A DNA stretch of 64,000 nt, taken from positions 248,001-312,000 of the forward strand of contig NZ_AHBZ03000023.1 of assembly GCF_000238375.3 (NCBI RefSeq), read 5' to 3'. Shown here one piece after another: positions 55,657 to 64,000 of this stretch (positions are counted from its first letter, which is position 1; each line of letters starts with the position of its first letter). Made by a program: the position numbers and the translations under genes. Source of the DNA: Pseudoalteromonas citrea. GTDB taxonomy: Bacteria > Pseudomonadota > Gammaproteobacteria > Enterobacterales > Alteromonadaceae. Under the pieces are notes generated by a model, which saw only the letters and a list, made by a program, of their open reading frames with translations, was not told the DNA's origin and did no database searches.

Positions 55657-57780
55657 TCAAGCCTCTTCGATATGCTCAACTTTATATTTCTGTAATTTTA
55701 TTTCTCGATCCGCCGAAGCGATAGTTTCTTTTCTGTGTGCAATAATGACCCGTGTTATTTTTAAACGTGATACTGCTTCGTTAATATCTGACTCTAGAGT
55801 GGTGTCTAAATGGCTGGTTGCTTCATCCATAAATAGTATTTTAGGATCTTTATATAAAGCCCTTGCAAGGATAATACGCTGCTTTTGTCCACCAGATAAA
55901 CTGGAGCCCATATCGCCAATTAAACTATCATACCCCATTGGCATAGCACTAATATCATCGTGTATTGCCGCAAGATCAGCACAATAAACAACCCGTTCCA
56001 TATCTATAGGCGTATCAAAAAAGGCGATATTATCAGCCACAGAACCCGACAATAGTTCATCATCTTGCATAACAGCGGCTATTTGTTGTCGATATTGACG
56101 CGCACCAATTTGATCCAGTGCAACTCCATCAATTAATATTTCACCGCTTTTAGCTTGGTTTAAGCCGAGCATAATTTTTAATAACGTTGATTTACCGCAC
56201 CCTGATGGGCCTGTAATTGCTACAGACTCACCAGCTTGAATCGTTAAATTGAGATTATTTAGCACATTAGGCGTTGCATCCGAATAAGCAAAACTAATGC
56301 CTTTTAGCTCAATACCCCCTTCAATCTTATGGCTTTTGGTGTTGTCCGGCTGAAGCTCTTCTTTGTCAGTCAGGGCAATATCAGCAATACGATCAAAGTG
56401 TAAACCTAACATTTTAAATTCTATTAGCTTTTCTATCAGGTTTGCCGTTTTATCCATAAATTGACGCTTATAAGCCATAAACGCAAAGAGCATTCCGGTA
56501 CTGAACCCCCCTTGGATCACCAAATGTGCCGCTAAGTAAACAACAACAATATTTTCAATACCAAACAAAGCTCGGTTAATTGCATCGTAACCAATTTGGA
56601 AATTACCTAAACGAATATTTTGATTAATGGCATTAGCGTAGCGATTCTGCCACTGACCTTCCCGTTTTACTTCAGAGCCAAACAGTTTAATGGTCTGAAT
56701 GCCTCGAACGGTCTCCATAAAGTTTGAGTTTTCTTCCGCACGCGCCATGATCTCTTGCTCACTAATGGTACGAAATGGCTTGTACATAGCAATTCGTACC
56801 AATGCATAAGCAATAACAGCAACTAAAACCACAACCGAGAGTGTCGGACTATAGAAGAAAATCATGGCCAGTGTGATAATTGCCATCAAACCATCAATAA
56901 TCGCTTCAATAACCCCTGTGGTCAGCAATTGCTTAACCTGTTGCAATGACCCAAATCGAGAAACCACATCTCCCATATGACGCGTTTCAAAATACGACAA
57001 TGGCAAACGAACTAAATGATGAAAGAGATTTGCACCTAACTGAATATTCATCTGATTACCAAAATGCAGCAGAGTAAAACCTCGCAGCACATTAGTACCA
57101 ATTTCAAAAATCATGACTAAAAAGAATCCGACCGCCAACACCGTGAGTAAAGAGGTATCACCAGTTAATACCACATCATCTATCACCAACTGGATATAAT
57201 AAGGCGCTGCAAGGGTGAATACTTGTAATAGCATGGATAGTGCAAAAATTAAAAATAGCGAACGTTTTAACCCAGTGATCCGACTCCAAAAGTCAGAAAA
57301 TTTAAGTGTTGGTGATGCCTCCTTTTTCTCAAAACTCTTCGTCGGGGTAAGTTCTAATGCAATACCAGTAAAATGGTTTGACGCTTCTTTTAAGGTGAAC
57401 GTTTTCTCGCCTGCGGCGGGATCATGAATAACAATGCGCTTTTCATTCGCCTTTTTAAGCACCACAAAATGATTCATATCCCAATGCAAAATACACGGGG
57501 TTTGAAGAGCATCGAGATCTTCAAGCTCAATACGCAATGGCCTAGAGGTTAACTCCAACTTCTCTGCAAATTGCATAATATCGAGAAGTGTTGCCCCTTC
57601 CATTGAGATACTAAATTTTTGTCTTAGCGAAATAAGGTCGCTATCATAACCATGATATGCTGCCACCATAGCCAAACTGGCCAAGCCGCACTCCGCCGCC
57701 TCAGATTGCAGGATTATGGGGAGTGATTTCCTTGACCAAAACTGTAGCTTTGCTACTGGAGCTTCGTCTTCAACTTGCAT
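55657..57780 (-). CDS. lanT: C39 peptidase-containing ABC transporter (LanT-type leader cleavage and export)
   Basis: 707 residues. The N-terminal C39 cysteine peptidase has catalytic Cys31 (AAECGLASL), His104 (WDMNHFVVL) and Asp120 (IHDPAAG), all present. Membrane helices occupy about 165-460. The C-terminal ATPase has GPSGCGKST, signature LSGGQKQRIILARAL, and Walker B ILFMDEATSHLD. It cuts after Gly-Gly of the leader and exports the core across the inner membrane. The 35-base gap after the HlyD gene shows an adaptor-transporter pair, as in colicin V type I export. Many class I systems instead have a transporter without peptidase plus a separate protease, so this pairing with full-length LanB is of note. 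Confidence 0.95.
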   Translation of the reverse strand: MQVEDEAPVAKLQFWSRKSLPIILQSEAAECGLASLAMVAAYHGYDSDLISLRQKFSISMEGATLLDIMQFAEKLELTSRPLRIELEDLDALQTPCILHWDMNHFVVLKKANEKRIVIHDPAAGEKTFTLKEASNHFTGIALELTPTKSFEKKEASPTLKFSDFWSRITGLKRSLFLIFALSMLLQVFTLAAPYYIQLVIDDVVLTGDTSLLTVLAVGFFLVMIFEIGTNVLRGFTLLHFGNQMNIQLGANLFHHLVRLPLSYFETRHMGDVVSRFGSLQQVKQLLTTGVIEAIIDGLMAIITLAMIFFYSPTLSVVVLVAVIAYALVRIAMYKPFRTISEQEIMARAEENSNFMETVRGIQTIKLFGSEVKREGQWQNRYANAINQNIRLGNFQIGYDAINRALFGIENIVVVYLAAHLVIQGGFSTGMLFAFMAYKRQFMDKTANLIEKLIEFKMLGLHFDRIADIALTDKEELQPDNTKSHKIEGGIELKGISFAYSDATPNVLNNLNLTIQAGESVAITGPSGCGKSTLLKIMLGLNQAKSGEILIDGVALDQIGARQYRQQIAAVMQDDELLSGSVADNIAFFDTPIDMERVVYCADLAAIHDDISAMPMGYDSLIGDMGSSLSGGQKQRIILARALYKDPKILFMDEATSHLDTTLESDINEAVSRLKITRVIIAHRKETIASADREIKLQKYKVEHIEEA

Positions 57781-57815
57781 AATAAGCCGCCTTTATTCTA
57801 ATTATTGTCTACAGC

Positions 57816-59060
57816 TTATAGCTGACCTTGAATACTAAATACCGGATCGAAAAGCCAGCGTAATAAAGAACGCTCTTCAATAATAACATCCGCATCTAGC
57901 ATCATCCCTGGGCGCAATGCCGAGGCTTTTCCATATGCTCTCACATGCTGATCATCCAGCGTCACCACGACTCGATAAGCGGGCTCTGAAATAATACCTG
58001 GCGTATTTGTTTCTTCTGGTAAAATAACACTGTTGCTCACTTCCATGATTTTTCCATCATATACACCAAACTTTTCATACGGAAAAGCATGGTAACGCAA
58101 GCGCGTTTGCTGACCTTCATTGACAAAGCCAAATGCTGAAGTAGGTACAAAAATAACCGCTTGCATTTCACTGTTTTCAGGCAAGACAGACAGTAAGTTC
58201 TGCCCTTCTCTCACATTTTTACCGACTTTAGCTAGCAGCCCGCTTACAACCCCTGATTTAGGAGACCGTAATTCACCTAAACGCTGTTGCTCGATAGAAG
58301 AAAGCTGGATTTGTAAATCTGCCTGCTGAGACAATAACTGTGATAAGCGACTACTTTGTTCTAGCGGGAGTTTGATAAGCTGATTTTCTAACTGCTCTAT
58401 CTGACTTTGCAGCGACAGTCGCTCTGATTTAATACTTGAAGACTGCTGTTGTAATGAGAGTAACGTATCTTTTTGCCGCTGTAGTTCCAACTCAGAAATA
58501 TAACCCGTACCTTTTAATGTACTGATTTGAGTCACCATTTGCTCATTGAGTTTTAACCTTTGTGCAAACGTACTGGCTTGAGAGTCTAATTCATCTAATC
58601 GCGCTAACGCCGATTTTTTTTGTTGTGTAAGTTCTGCAGCATCTAATATATCTTGTCGTTTTTGCTGCTCAAGCTGCTGTTCTAAACTTTTTAATTGAAA
58701 ACTATATTGATTAAGTAAGGCTTGATTTAACTCAACGGCATGCTTACTGTGCTTTGCAGATGCAATCCGTAAAATAGGATCCCCTTTGGCGACATAGTCT
58801 CCTTCTTTAACCAATATTTCCGAAATAACTCCGGTTTGAGATGCTTTTAATTTGAGTAAGCCTGTATTTGGCTCTATCACCCCAGAGACGCGTTCTTTAC
58901 GTGTATATTTGCCTAATGATAAGAAACATAAACTCACCACCACTACAACAACGATAAGTAGTGTCAGTGTCTTAAATACAGGAGGTTGCACTAATGACAC
59001 CGCACCTTCAAGCCGATGCCGCTTATTTTCCATGACTTCTTTACGAAACAGATTATCCAT
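57816..59060 (-). CDS. HlyD-family adaptor of the C39 transporter
   Basis: 414 residues. A single membrane helix (about 33-52), then VSGVIEPNTGLLKLKASQTG and VKEGDYVAKGDPILRIASA, a first lipoyl half. A long Gln-rich coiled coil (about 110-260) and a second lipoyl half (LRSPKSGVVSGLLAKVGKNV) follow, with a C-terminal barrel. It bridges the C39 transporter and an outer membrane channel such as TolC. No channel gene lies in this locus; the nearest is the one at 22077-23456 or a housekeeping TolC. Confidence 0.92.
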   Translation of the reverse strand: MDNLFRKEVMENKRHRLEGAVSLVQPPVFKTLTLLIVVVVVVSLCFLSLGKYTRKERVSGVIEPNTGLLKLKASQTGVISEILVKEGDYVAKGDPILRIASAKHSKHAVELNQALLNQYSFQLKSLEQQLEQQKRQDILDAAELTQQKKSALARLDELDSQASTFAQRLKLNEQMVTQISTLKGTGYISELELQRQKDTLLSLQQQSSSIKSERLSLQSQIEQLENQLIKLPLEQSSRLSQLLSQQADLQIQLSSIEQQRLGELRSPKSGVVSGLLAKVGKNVREGQNLLSVLPENSEMQAVIFVPTSAFGFVNEGQQTRLRYHAFPYEKFGVYDGKIMEVSNSVILPEETNTPGIISEPAYRVVVTLDDQHVRAYGKASALRPGMMLDADVIIEERSLLRWLFDPVFSIQGQL

Positions 59061-59165
59061 AAATCTACTGCCGGCCTTTTAATTGTTGTTATTGTTAATT
59101 TTTGATTAACTTACATTAATGTACCACTTTGCATATAAGAAAGGAACAAGCTTGATAGGCATGCA

Positions 59166-59188
59166 GTGAAGAGGGATTTCCTCTTCAC
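59166..59188. terminator. Hairpin after glmU
   Basis: GTGAAGAGG and CCTCTTCAC with a five-base loop (GATTT), 14 bases beyond the glmU stop. There is no T-run in the glmU direction, so termination is uncertain. Confidence 0.5.
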
Positions 59189-59202
59189 AAGTTATAGGAG
59201 AG

Positions 59203-60564
59203 TTACGCTTTTTTTACTGGTCGTTGCCAGCCGGATAAGTTTCTTTGTTTACTGCGTGCTACCGCTAATTGCTCATCGTCAACATGTGCGGTTATCACAG
59301 AACCCGCACCGACAGTTGCACCTAATCCTATTTCAACAGGGGCAACAAGTGATGAATTCGAGCCGATAAACGCATTGTCACCGATCACCGTTTTCGATTT
59401 ATTCACGCCATCATAGTTGCAAGTGATAGTCCCTGCGCCTATATTCACCTTTTCCCCAACCTCAGTATCACCTAAGTAAGTTAGGTGATTTGCTTTAGAG
59501 CCCTTACCTAAACGCGTTTTTTTCATTTCAACGAAATTACCTACGTGAGAGTCTTCTTCCATAACGGCACCAGGGCGCAAACGCGCAAAGGGCCCCAATG
59601 TGCACGCACTGGCAACTTGAGCTTGTTCAATCATCGTATTTGCTTTGATCACCACGCCATCTGCGATAGAGCAGTCTTTCAAGACACAGTTAGGGCCAAT
59701 AACAACGTCATTGCCTAATGTGACATTACCTTCGAAAATAACATTAATATCAATATGCACATCTTGACCTGTAGTCACGGTACCACGCACATCAATTCGT
59801 GCAGGGTCAGCAAGTGTCGCCCCATTTAACATTAACGTTTCAGCTTGCCATGCTTGAAATGCACGCTCCAATGCTGCAAGTTGCACACGATTATTTGCCC
59901 CTTCTACTTCCATGGGATCATCAGGTTGAGCTGATGTAATCTCAACACCATCTTTATGTGCCATCGCAACGATATCAGTGAGGTAATATTCACCTTGGGC
60001 ATTATCATTAGAAAGGTTGCCTAACCATCGTTTTAACAACTTACCATTGGCGGCCATAATTCCGGTGTTAATTTCTGTAATACGCAATTGCTCTGCAGAG
60101 GCATCTTTTTGCTCAATAATCCCAACTAACTTGCCATTTTCGCGAAGCATTCGGCCATAACCGTTCGGGTTGACCAAATCTACAGTCAAAACAGCTAATC
60201 CATTTTCAGGAGTTACAGCGAGCAAACGCTCAAGCGTAGAACGCTTCGTTAATGGTACATCGCCATATAAAATAAGCACAGTATCGTTATCTTGTATATG
60301 GTGTATGGCAACAGCCACAGCATGACCTGTGCCTAATTGCTCTTCTTGTAGAACCCAATTAAGGTCATTATTTACAAGCGTTTCTTGTAACTGTTCACCG
60401 CCATGGCCAAAAACCAAATTTGTCGCACGTGCTCCAAGCGCAACAGCATTATCAATAACATGCTGTACCATAGGTTTACCGGCTATTGAATGGAGGACTT
60501 TAGGAAGTTTTGAACGCATACGAGTACCTTTACCCGCAGCTAGAATAATAGAAGTCAATGCCAT
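59203..60564 (-). CDS. glmU: Bifunctional UDP-GlcNAc pyrophosphorylase/glucosamine-1-P acetyltransferase
   Basis: 453 residues, the family's normal length. The N-terminal uridyltransferase begins with [20 protein letters not shown] and has YGDVPL and EINTGI. The C-terminal acetyltransferase is a left-handed beta-helix built from hexapeptide repeats ([20 protein letters not shown] and on), with [12 protein letters not shown] and [12 protein letters not shown]. It makes UDP-N-acetylglucosamine for peptidoglycan and lipopolysaccharide. A good AAGGA lies upstream. In many gammaproteobacteria glmU follows atpC; here insertion sequences lie upstream of it instead. Confidence 0.97.
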   Translation of the reverse strand: MALTSIILAAGKGTRMRSKLPKVLHSIAGKPMVQHVIDNAVALGARATNLVFGHGGEQLQETLVNNDLNWVLQEEQLGTGHAVAVAIHHIQDNDTVLILYGDVPLTKRSTLERLLAVTPENGLAVLTVDLVNPNGYGRMLRENGKLVGIIEQKDASAEQLRITEINTGIMAANGKLLKRWLGNLSNDNAQGEYYLTDIVAMAHKDGVEITSAQPDDPMEVEGANNRVQLAALERAFQAWQAETLMLNGATLADPARIDVRGTVTTGQDVHIDINVIFEGNVTLGNDVVIGPNCVLKDCSIADGVVIKANTMIEQAQVASACTLGPFARLRPGAVMEEDSHVGNFVEMKKTRLGKGSKANHLTYLGDTEVGEKVNIGAGTITCNYDGVNKSKTVIGDNAFIGSNSSLVAPVEIGLGATVGAGSVITAHVDDEQLAVARSKQRNLSGWQRPVKKA

Positions 60565-60731
60565 TGTAAGCTTGGTCCTTTTTCATATATTGATCGTTTT
60601 CATTATTGATTTTACCATATAGAAGCTATATCCATACTTTTAATCGCAACTGTCTATAGACTTATTGTAACGCTCTTCTCTGCATTAGGTAAATAACCAC
60701 CTCCAGTAATGTTCCGCTATTAGTTGCGCAG

Positions 60732-61619
60732 GGCCTTGTTGATCAAATAGCTAACTACCAATCAATTTCTCAGTTTTAACTCTGTTGCTGATATTTGGGC
60801 ATGCCTAGCCCAGTCATTTTATTTATTGCCTTCGCTTTAATCATCGTTTCTGTATGCTGACTATTAAACTGGCGACTTTTTAGCTTATCACCCATTAATT
60901 GTTTAAAACGATACATCGCCGTCTCGGCAAATGAACGAAGATGGTACCCTGAATTCACTTTCCATTGCGTTAACCCTATTTGGTGCATCATAAATACGGC
61001 ATTATTTCTGGGGTGCCCTTCTTCCCAATATTGAGCATTGTCTCTTGGCGGCGCCCGCATAATCGCTTTTTTTGCTGCGACCTCTTCACAGCAACTGCGT
61101 GTATCATATGCTCCATCACCTGTCACTCTGTCTATATTCAAATCAGCAAGGGCTTCACCATCTGACACATTGACCATCGACAGCTCAGCACCCACAATAT
61201 CATGACTTGTCGCATCAATGGCCAAGTGCAATTTTCGCCAAGTTCGGCGCTTAGTCGCACGATGTTTTCTCGCATGCCATTCACCATTTCCGTACACTTT
61301 AAGGCCGGTGCTATCGACTACGATATCTATAAAGCCTTTGCCTGAGCTCTTTCTATATTGCACATCAAGTGTTTTACTGCGTTTGCACAAACAGCTATAA
61401 CCGGGTGATTGCAGTGAGGTATCCATCATAGTCAGCAAGGAATTTACAAAACCTTCTAAAGCCCTGAGTGGCAAATGGAATACAGCCTTTAAAGTTAAAC
61501 AGGTTTCAGTTGCTAAATCAGAATAGTGATTTAAACGACCACGGCCACCGTGTTTGTCGATATTTTGCCACTTTGAGATGGCACTCTCACTTAGCCAAAC
61601 ATTGATGTTACCGCGTTGA
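60732..61619 (-). mobile_element. IS5-family insertion sequence, truncated copy
   Basis: 888 bases starting with the terminal motif GGCCTTGTTGATCAAATAG at its transposase-3' end. It stops exactly where the second copy begins, inside its own transposase N-terminal region, so its other end is missing. It is nearly identical to 61620-62500. No target duplication was found. Confidence 0.8.
60776..61618 (-). pseudogene. IS5-family transposase, truncated with an internal deletion
   Basis: The reading frame is open from QRGNINVWLSESAIS at 61618 to the stop, but the true N-terminus and start are lost. A TTG within it at 61474 gives a misleading 232-residue call. DDE motifs VDSTGLKVYG, VTGDGAYD and AETAMYRFKQL are present. 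Compared with the adjacent copy it lacks six residues before DRVTGDGAYD (LIRPLRRNS there, LNI here). It is unlikely to be active. Confidence 0.85.
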
Positions 61620-62613
61620 GGCCTTGTTGATCAAATAGCTAACTACCAATCAATTTCTCAGTTTTAACTTTGTTGCTGATATTTGGGCATGCCTAGCCCA
61701 GTCATTTTATTTATTGCCTTCGCTTTAATCATCGTTTCTGTATGCTGACTATTAAACTGGCGACTTTTTAGCTTATCACCCATTAATTGTTTAAAACGAT
61801 ACATCGCCGTCTCGGCAAATGAACGAAGATGGTACCCTGAATTCATTTTCCACTGCGTTAACCCTATTTGGTGCATCATAAATATGGCATTGTTTCTGGG
61901 GTGTCCTTCTTCCCAGTATTGGGCATTCTCTCTTGGCGGTACCCGCATAATCGCACCTTTTGCTGCGACCTCCTCATAGCAACTGCGTGTGTCATATGCA
62001 CCATCACCTGTCACTCTGTCACTATTCCTGCGCAATGGCCTGATTAAATCGGCAAGGGCTTCTCCATCTGACACATTGACCATCGACAGCTCAGCACCCA
62101 CAATATCATGACTTGTCGCATCAATGGCCAAGTGCAATTTTCGCCAAGTTCGGCGCTTAGTCGCACGATGTTTTCTCGCATGCCATTCACCATTTCCGTA
62201 CACTTTAAGGCCGGTGCTATCGACTACGATATCTATAAAGCCTTTGCCTGAGCTCTTTCTATATTGCACATCAAGTGTTTTACTGCGTTTGCACAAACAG
62301 CTATAACCGGGTGATTGCAGTGAGGTATCCATCATAGTCAGCAAGGAATTTACAAAACCTTCTAAAGCCCTGAGTGGCAAATGGAATACAGCCTTTAAAG
62401 TTAAACAGGTTTCAGTTGCTAAATCAGAATAGTGATTTAAACGACCACGGCCACCGTGTTTGTCGATATTTTGCCACTTTGCGCGTTGAACCAAAGCACG
62501 GTTATACTGTGACCAATTCCTAATTTTCTTCTTCATTTCAAGGCATGGGTTAAGGCATTTAATGATCTGATCACACCAAACTAAAGAAGTTCAATTATTT
62601 AGGAAACAAGGCC
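61620..62613 (-). mobile_element. IS5-family insertion sequence with both ends
   Basis: 994 bases. The ends GGCCTTGTT (61620-61628) and AACAAGGCC (62605-62613) are inverted repeats. It abuts the truncated copy head-to-tail. The flanks differ, so no target duplication is visible. Confidence 0.8.
61664..62536 (-). CDS. IS5-family DDE transposase with a 12-residue N-terminal deletion
   Basis: 290 residues. DDE motifs are VDSTGLKVYGNGEW, VTGDGAYDTRS and YHLRSFAETAMYRFKQL. The N-terminus reads ALVQRAKWQNIDKHG. The truncated neighbour keeps GNINVWLSESAIS between QR and KWQNIDKHG, so this copy lost 36 bases in frame. The lost segment is part of the conserved N-terminal region of IS5 transposases, so activity is doubtful. 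It could be mobilised if an intact copy exists elsewhere. Confidence 0.88.
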   Translation of the reverse strand: MKKKIRNWSQYNRALVQRAKWQNIDKHGGRGRLNHYSDLATETCLTLKAVFHLPLRALEGFVNSLLTMMDTSLQSPGYSCLCKRSKTLDVQYRKSSGKGFIDIVVDSTGLKVYGNGEWHARKHRATKRRTWRKLHLAIDATSHDIVGAELSMVNVSDGEALADLIRPLRRNSDRVTGDGAYDTRSCYEEVAAKGAIMRVPPRENAQYWEEGHPRNNAIFMMHQIGLTQWKMNSGYHLRSFAETAMYRFKQLMGDKLKSRQFNSQHTETMIKAKAINKMTGLGMPKYQQQS

Positions 62614-63019
62614 GTTGCACTGTAATAAATGCAAATAACTCACCCATATATTAAATTCTTCGAATTACTAGTGAACATATTTCCCTTACCTCAGTATTAC
62701 GCACTCGAAAAGCGACAAGCCGGCTAATTTAAGGTTAAAAAACAAACAGTTGTTTTTCAGATATTCAACTTCATTCCACTACTTCTTCTGGTGAAAAAAA
62801 GAGAGTCCTTAGATGTGTGGTAAATGACAAACAAACTCAAAAAACAAAATTAAATAACAAAAACAGAAAGTTAACCAAGAACGTTATTCACTATTCATAA
62901 GTATTTATAATTTTTATTTTCGGGTGTGTTCGGTTTAAAGTAAATGCAATCCAAAACGGCACAACACTGATAACAATCAATGATGAGCTCAACAATAAAA
63001 ATAACGATAGGAAGAGAAT
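62614..63019. other. Intergenic leader region of the second peptide gene
   Basis: About 400 AT-rich bases between the IS end and the small peptide gene. It should hold that gene's promoter; no other gene was found. Confidence 0.4.
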
Positions 63020-63163
63020 ATGAAACTTACACTTAAAAAGAAGCAACTAAAAAAACTAAACCAAGACACATTGATCAATAAGCAACTTACTAAAGTAGTT
63101 GGCGGTGGTACAGACTCTATTATCTCTCCACCTCCAACAAGACAAAATGATATTGTCATGTGA
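63020..63163 (+). CDS. Second double-Gly leader peptide, Cys-free core (lanthipeptide-like sibling)
   Basis: 47 residues with a good ribosome binding site (AGGA seven bases before ATG). The leader MKLTLKKKQLKKLNQD matches the lanthipeptide precursor leader at 10 of the first 16 positions (M-K-L-x-L-x-K-K-x-x-K-K-L-x-x-D), and ends in KVVGGG. The following 17-18 residues (TDSIISPPPTRQNDIVM) have two Thr-type and two Ser residues but no Cys. It would be cut by a C39 peptidase but could not form lanthionine rings alone. It might be dehydrated only, modified by genes to the right, or be a signal or helper peptide. It is short enough to be missed by gene callers. Confidence 0.8.
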   Translation: MKLTLKKKQLKKLNQDTLINKQLTKVVGGGTDSIISPPPTRQNDIVM

Positions 63164-63195
63164 TATACCAACCTTCTACTGCAAAAAGTTATATG

Positions 63196-63232
63196 AGAAC
63201 GATAGGTATTATAAAATTACACCTATCGTTCT
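63196..63232 (+). terminator. Hairpin after the second peptide gene
   Basis: AGAACGATAGGT and ACCTATCGTTCT form a perfect 12-base stem with a 13-base loop, 33 bases after the stop. No T-run follows; partial termination or mRNA protection would set a high peptide-to-downstream-gene ratio. Confidence 0.65.
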
Positions 63233-63266
63233 TACCTCCCCCCAAAAACTAGGAAGGAATCCCTAA

Positions 63267-63797
63267 ATGCCATTTTGGCCGACATTAGCAACCCTGCCAT
63301 TAATAACAACGATTGCATCAGGAGAGATTTACACACAACAACTTTACCGAGAGTACCATTATTCACATTCATCTGGTACGTTACAACATACCGCTTATGA
63401 AGCAGGTGAATATATAAACTCCAACTCCGCAATTTTAGTTTATCGCAATGATAAAACTAATAGGCTAAATAAAATATCAGCTCTAGATGCCGGGTACATC
63501 GAATTTATTGATGCTGGTCCAGAAGTAAAGAAAGGGGAGTTACTGGCCAAAATCATTTCTACCCGCGTGTATAGTATTATTGAGTTCTCTACGATCAAAG
63601 CCCCTTACACAATTAAACAAAACGATACTTTTTGGTTCTGTTATAAAAATAAATCAATTCAAATAACCATTAACCACTATCGATACAAGCAGTTATTCGT
63701 ATCTATAGATTTACCTTACTTTCCAAGTGGCGATAAATTACCAAATGGAAAAATTAGTATTTCTCTGAATAAAACCAATTGTCATCACATGGCATAA
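63267..63797 (+). CDS. Small adaptor-like protein with a lipoyl/HlyD-type half motif
   Basis: 176 residues, ATG preceded by AGGAAGGAATCCCTAA. The N-terminus (PFWPTLATLPLITTIASGE) is hydrophobic and could be a weak signal or anchor. Residues around 75-95 read ALDAGYIEFIDAGPEVKKGE then LLAKI, the G-x-V-x-x-G-x-x-V-x-x-G-x-x-L pattern of lipoyl or HlyD adaptors. The coiled coil and barrel of a full adaptor are absent. It follows the second peptide gene on the same strand and may take part in its export or be a fragment of an adaptor. No closer family is recognised. Confidence 0.6.
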   Translation: MPFWPTLATLPLITTIASGEIYTQQLYREYHYSHSSGTLQHTAYEAGEYINSNSAILVYRNDKTNRLNKISALDAGYIEFIDAGPEVKKGELLAKIISTRVYSIIEFSTIKAPYTIKQNDTFWFCYKNKSIQITINHYRYKQLFVSIDLPYFPSGDKLPNGKISISLNKTNCHHMA

Positions 63798-63994
63798 ACC
63801 CTATCGCAACGGCGACAATTCTGAATCAACACATATGGCATTAAGTATGCTTTAACAGCGAAAAGAACTCTCAGATATATTAATTTCCAAAAGAGGATTG
63901 TGATTAGAAACAATATTTCATACCATCGACCAGTGCACTGTAATCCTCCTAAAAGTAATAAATAGAAACTTCCTTATGCTAATAGGGGGTCTCT

Positions 63995-64000
63995 ATGGGT
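63995..64000 (+). CDS. Possible start of a gene cut by the window edge
   Basis: ATGGGT follows AGGGGG with five bases between, a strong ribosome binding site. Only two codons are visible, so nothing can be said of the product. It would belong to the peptide locus on the same strand. Confidence 0.3.

Noticed and set aside
60654-60710. Minus-strand frame reading ITGGGYLPNAEKSVTISL, like the end of a double-Gly peptide cut by the IS
   Set aside because: An in-frame TAG lies two codons before the Gly motif and no leader is found before the IS end. It may be a remnant, but support is too thin.
60776-61474. 232-residue transposase as an intact gene
   Set aside because: The TTG start is inside the conserved reading frame; the frame continues upstream to the truncated end, so this is a pseudogene.
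1-64000. CRISPR arrays, tRNA or rRNA genes
   Set aside because: No regularly spaced repeats, cloverleaf genes or rRNA stretches were seen on reading the window.

Overview
The window looks like chromosomal DNA of a marine gammaproteobacterium, most likely Pseudoalteromonas or a close relative. This is an inference from AT-rich DNA, TonB receptors, MacB-like transporter sets, a LytTR membrane regulator, glmU and Gram-negative-style peptide export. No rRNA or tRNA gene was seen.

Region 1 (1 to about 24.5 kb, all minus strand) is a non-ribosomal lipopeptide locus that runs off the left edge. Eight genes overlap or nearly abut and look like one operon of more than 23 kb. In order of transcription they encode a TolC-family outer membrane factor, a lipoprotein of unknown function, a small HPPD-like VOC protein, a fatty-acyl-AMP ligase fused to a carrier protein, a one-module NRPS, a SyrD/PvdE-type ABC exporter, a three-module NRPS, and the start of a further NRPS. 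A type II thioesterase and a solitary ParB-like protein precede it. The first NRPS adenylation domain lacks the Asp that binds alpha-amino groups. Modules 1 and 3 of the large NRPS carry the same unusual pocket code.

Region 2 (26.2 to 37.3 kb) holds two paralogous MacB-like ATPase/permease pairs and one HlyD-type adaptor on the minus strand. A sigma54-type response regulator and a histidine kinase lie divergently. The divergent promoter region carries a perfect inverted repeat.

Region 3 (37.6 to 50.2 kb) contains a LytTR membrane regulator, two TonB-dependent receptors, and a small-membrane-protein/PepSY set typical of iron-complex uptake. It also has a choice-of-anchor I lipoprotein with a collagen-like stretch, an MltD-like transglycosylase, an unknown membrane protein and a GH24-like lysozyme.

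Region 4 (50.3 to 59.1 kb) is a class I lanthipeptide locus. It has full-length LanB and LanC, a divergent precursor with a double-Gly leader and a three-Cys core, a C39 peptidase ABC transporter and its HlyD partner. LanBC would dehydrate and cyclise the core, C39 would cut after Gly-Gly, and the transporter with its adaptor and an outer membrane channel would export it.

Region 5 (59.2 to 64 kb) has glmU, two adjacent damaged IS5-family copies, and a second small double-Gly peptide gene too short for routine gene calling. That peptide has the same leader type but no cysteine. A small adaptor-like protein follows it. The most novel parts appear to be the lanthipeptide locus with its Cys-less sibling and the lipopeptide operon with its unusual adenylation domains.
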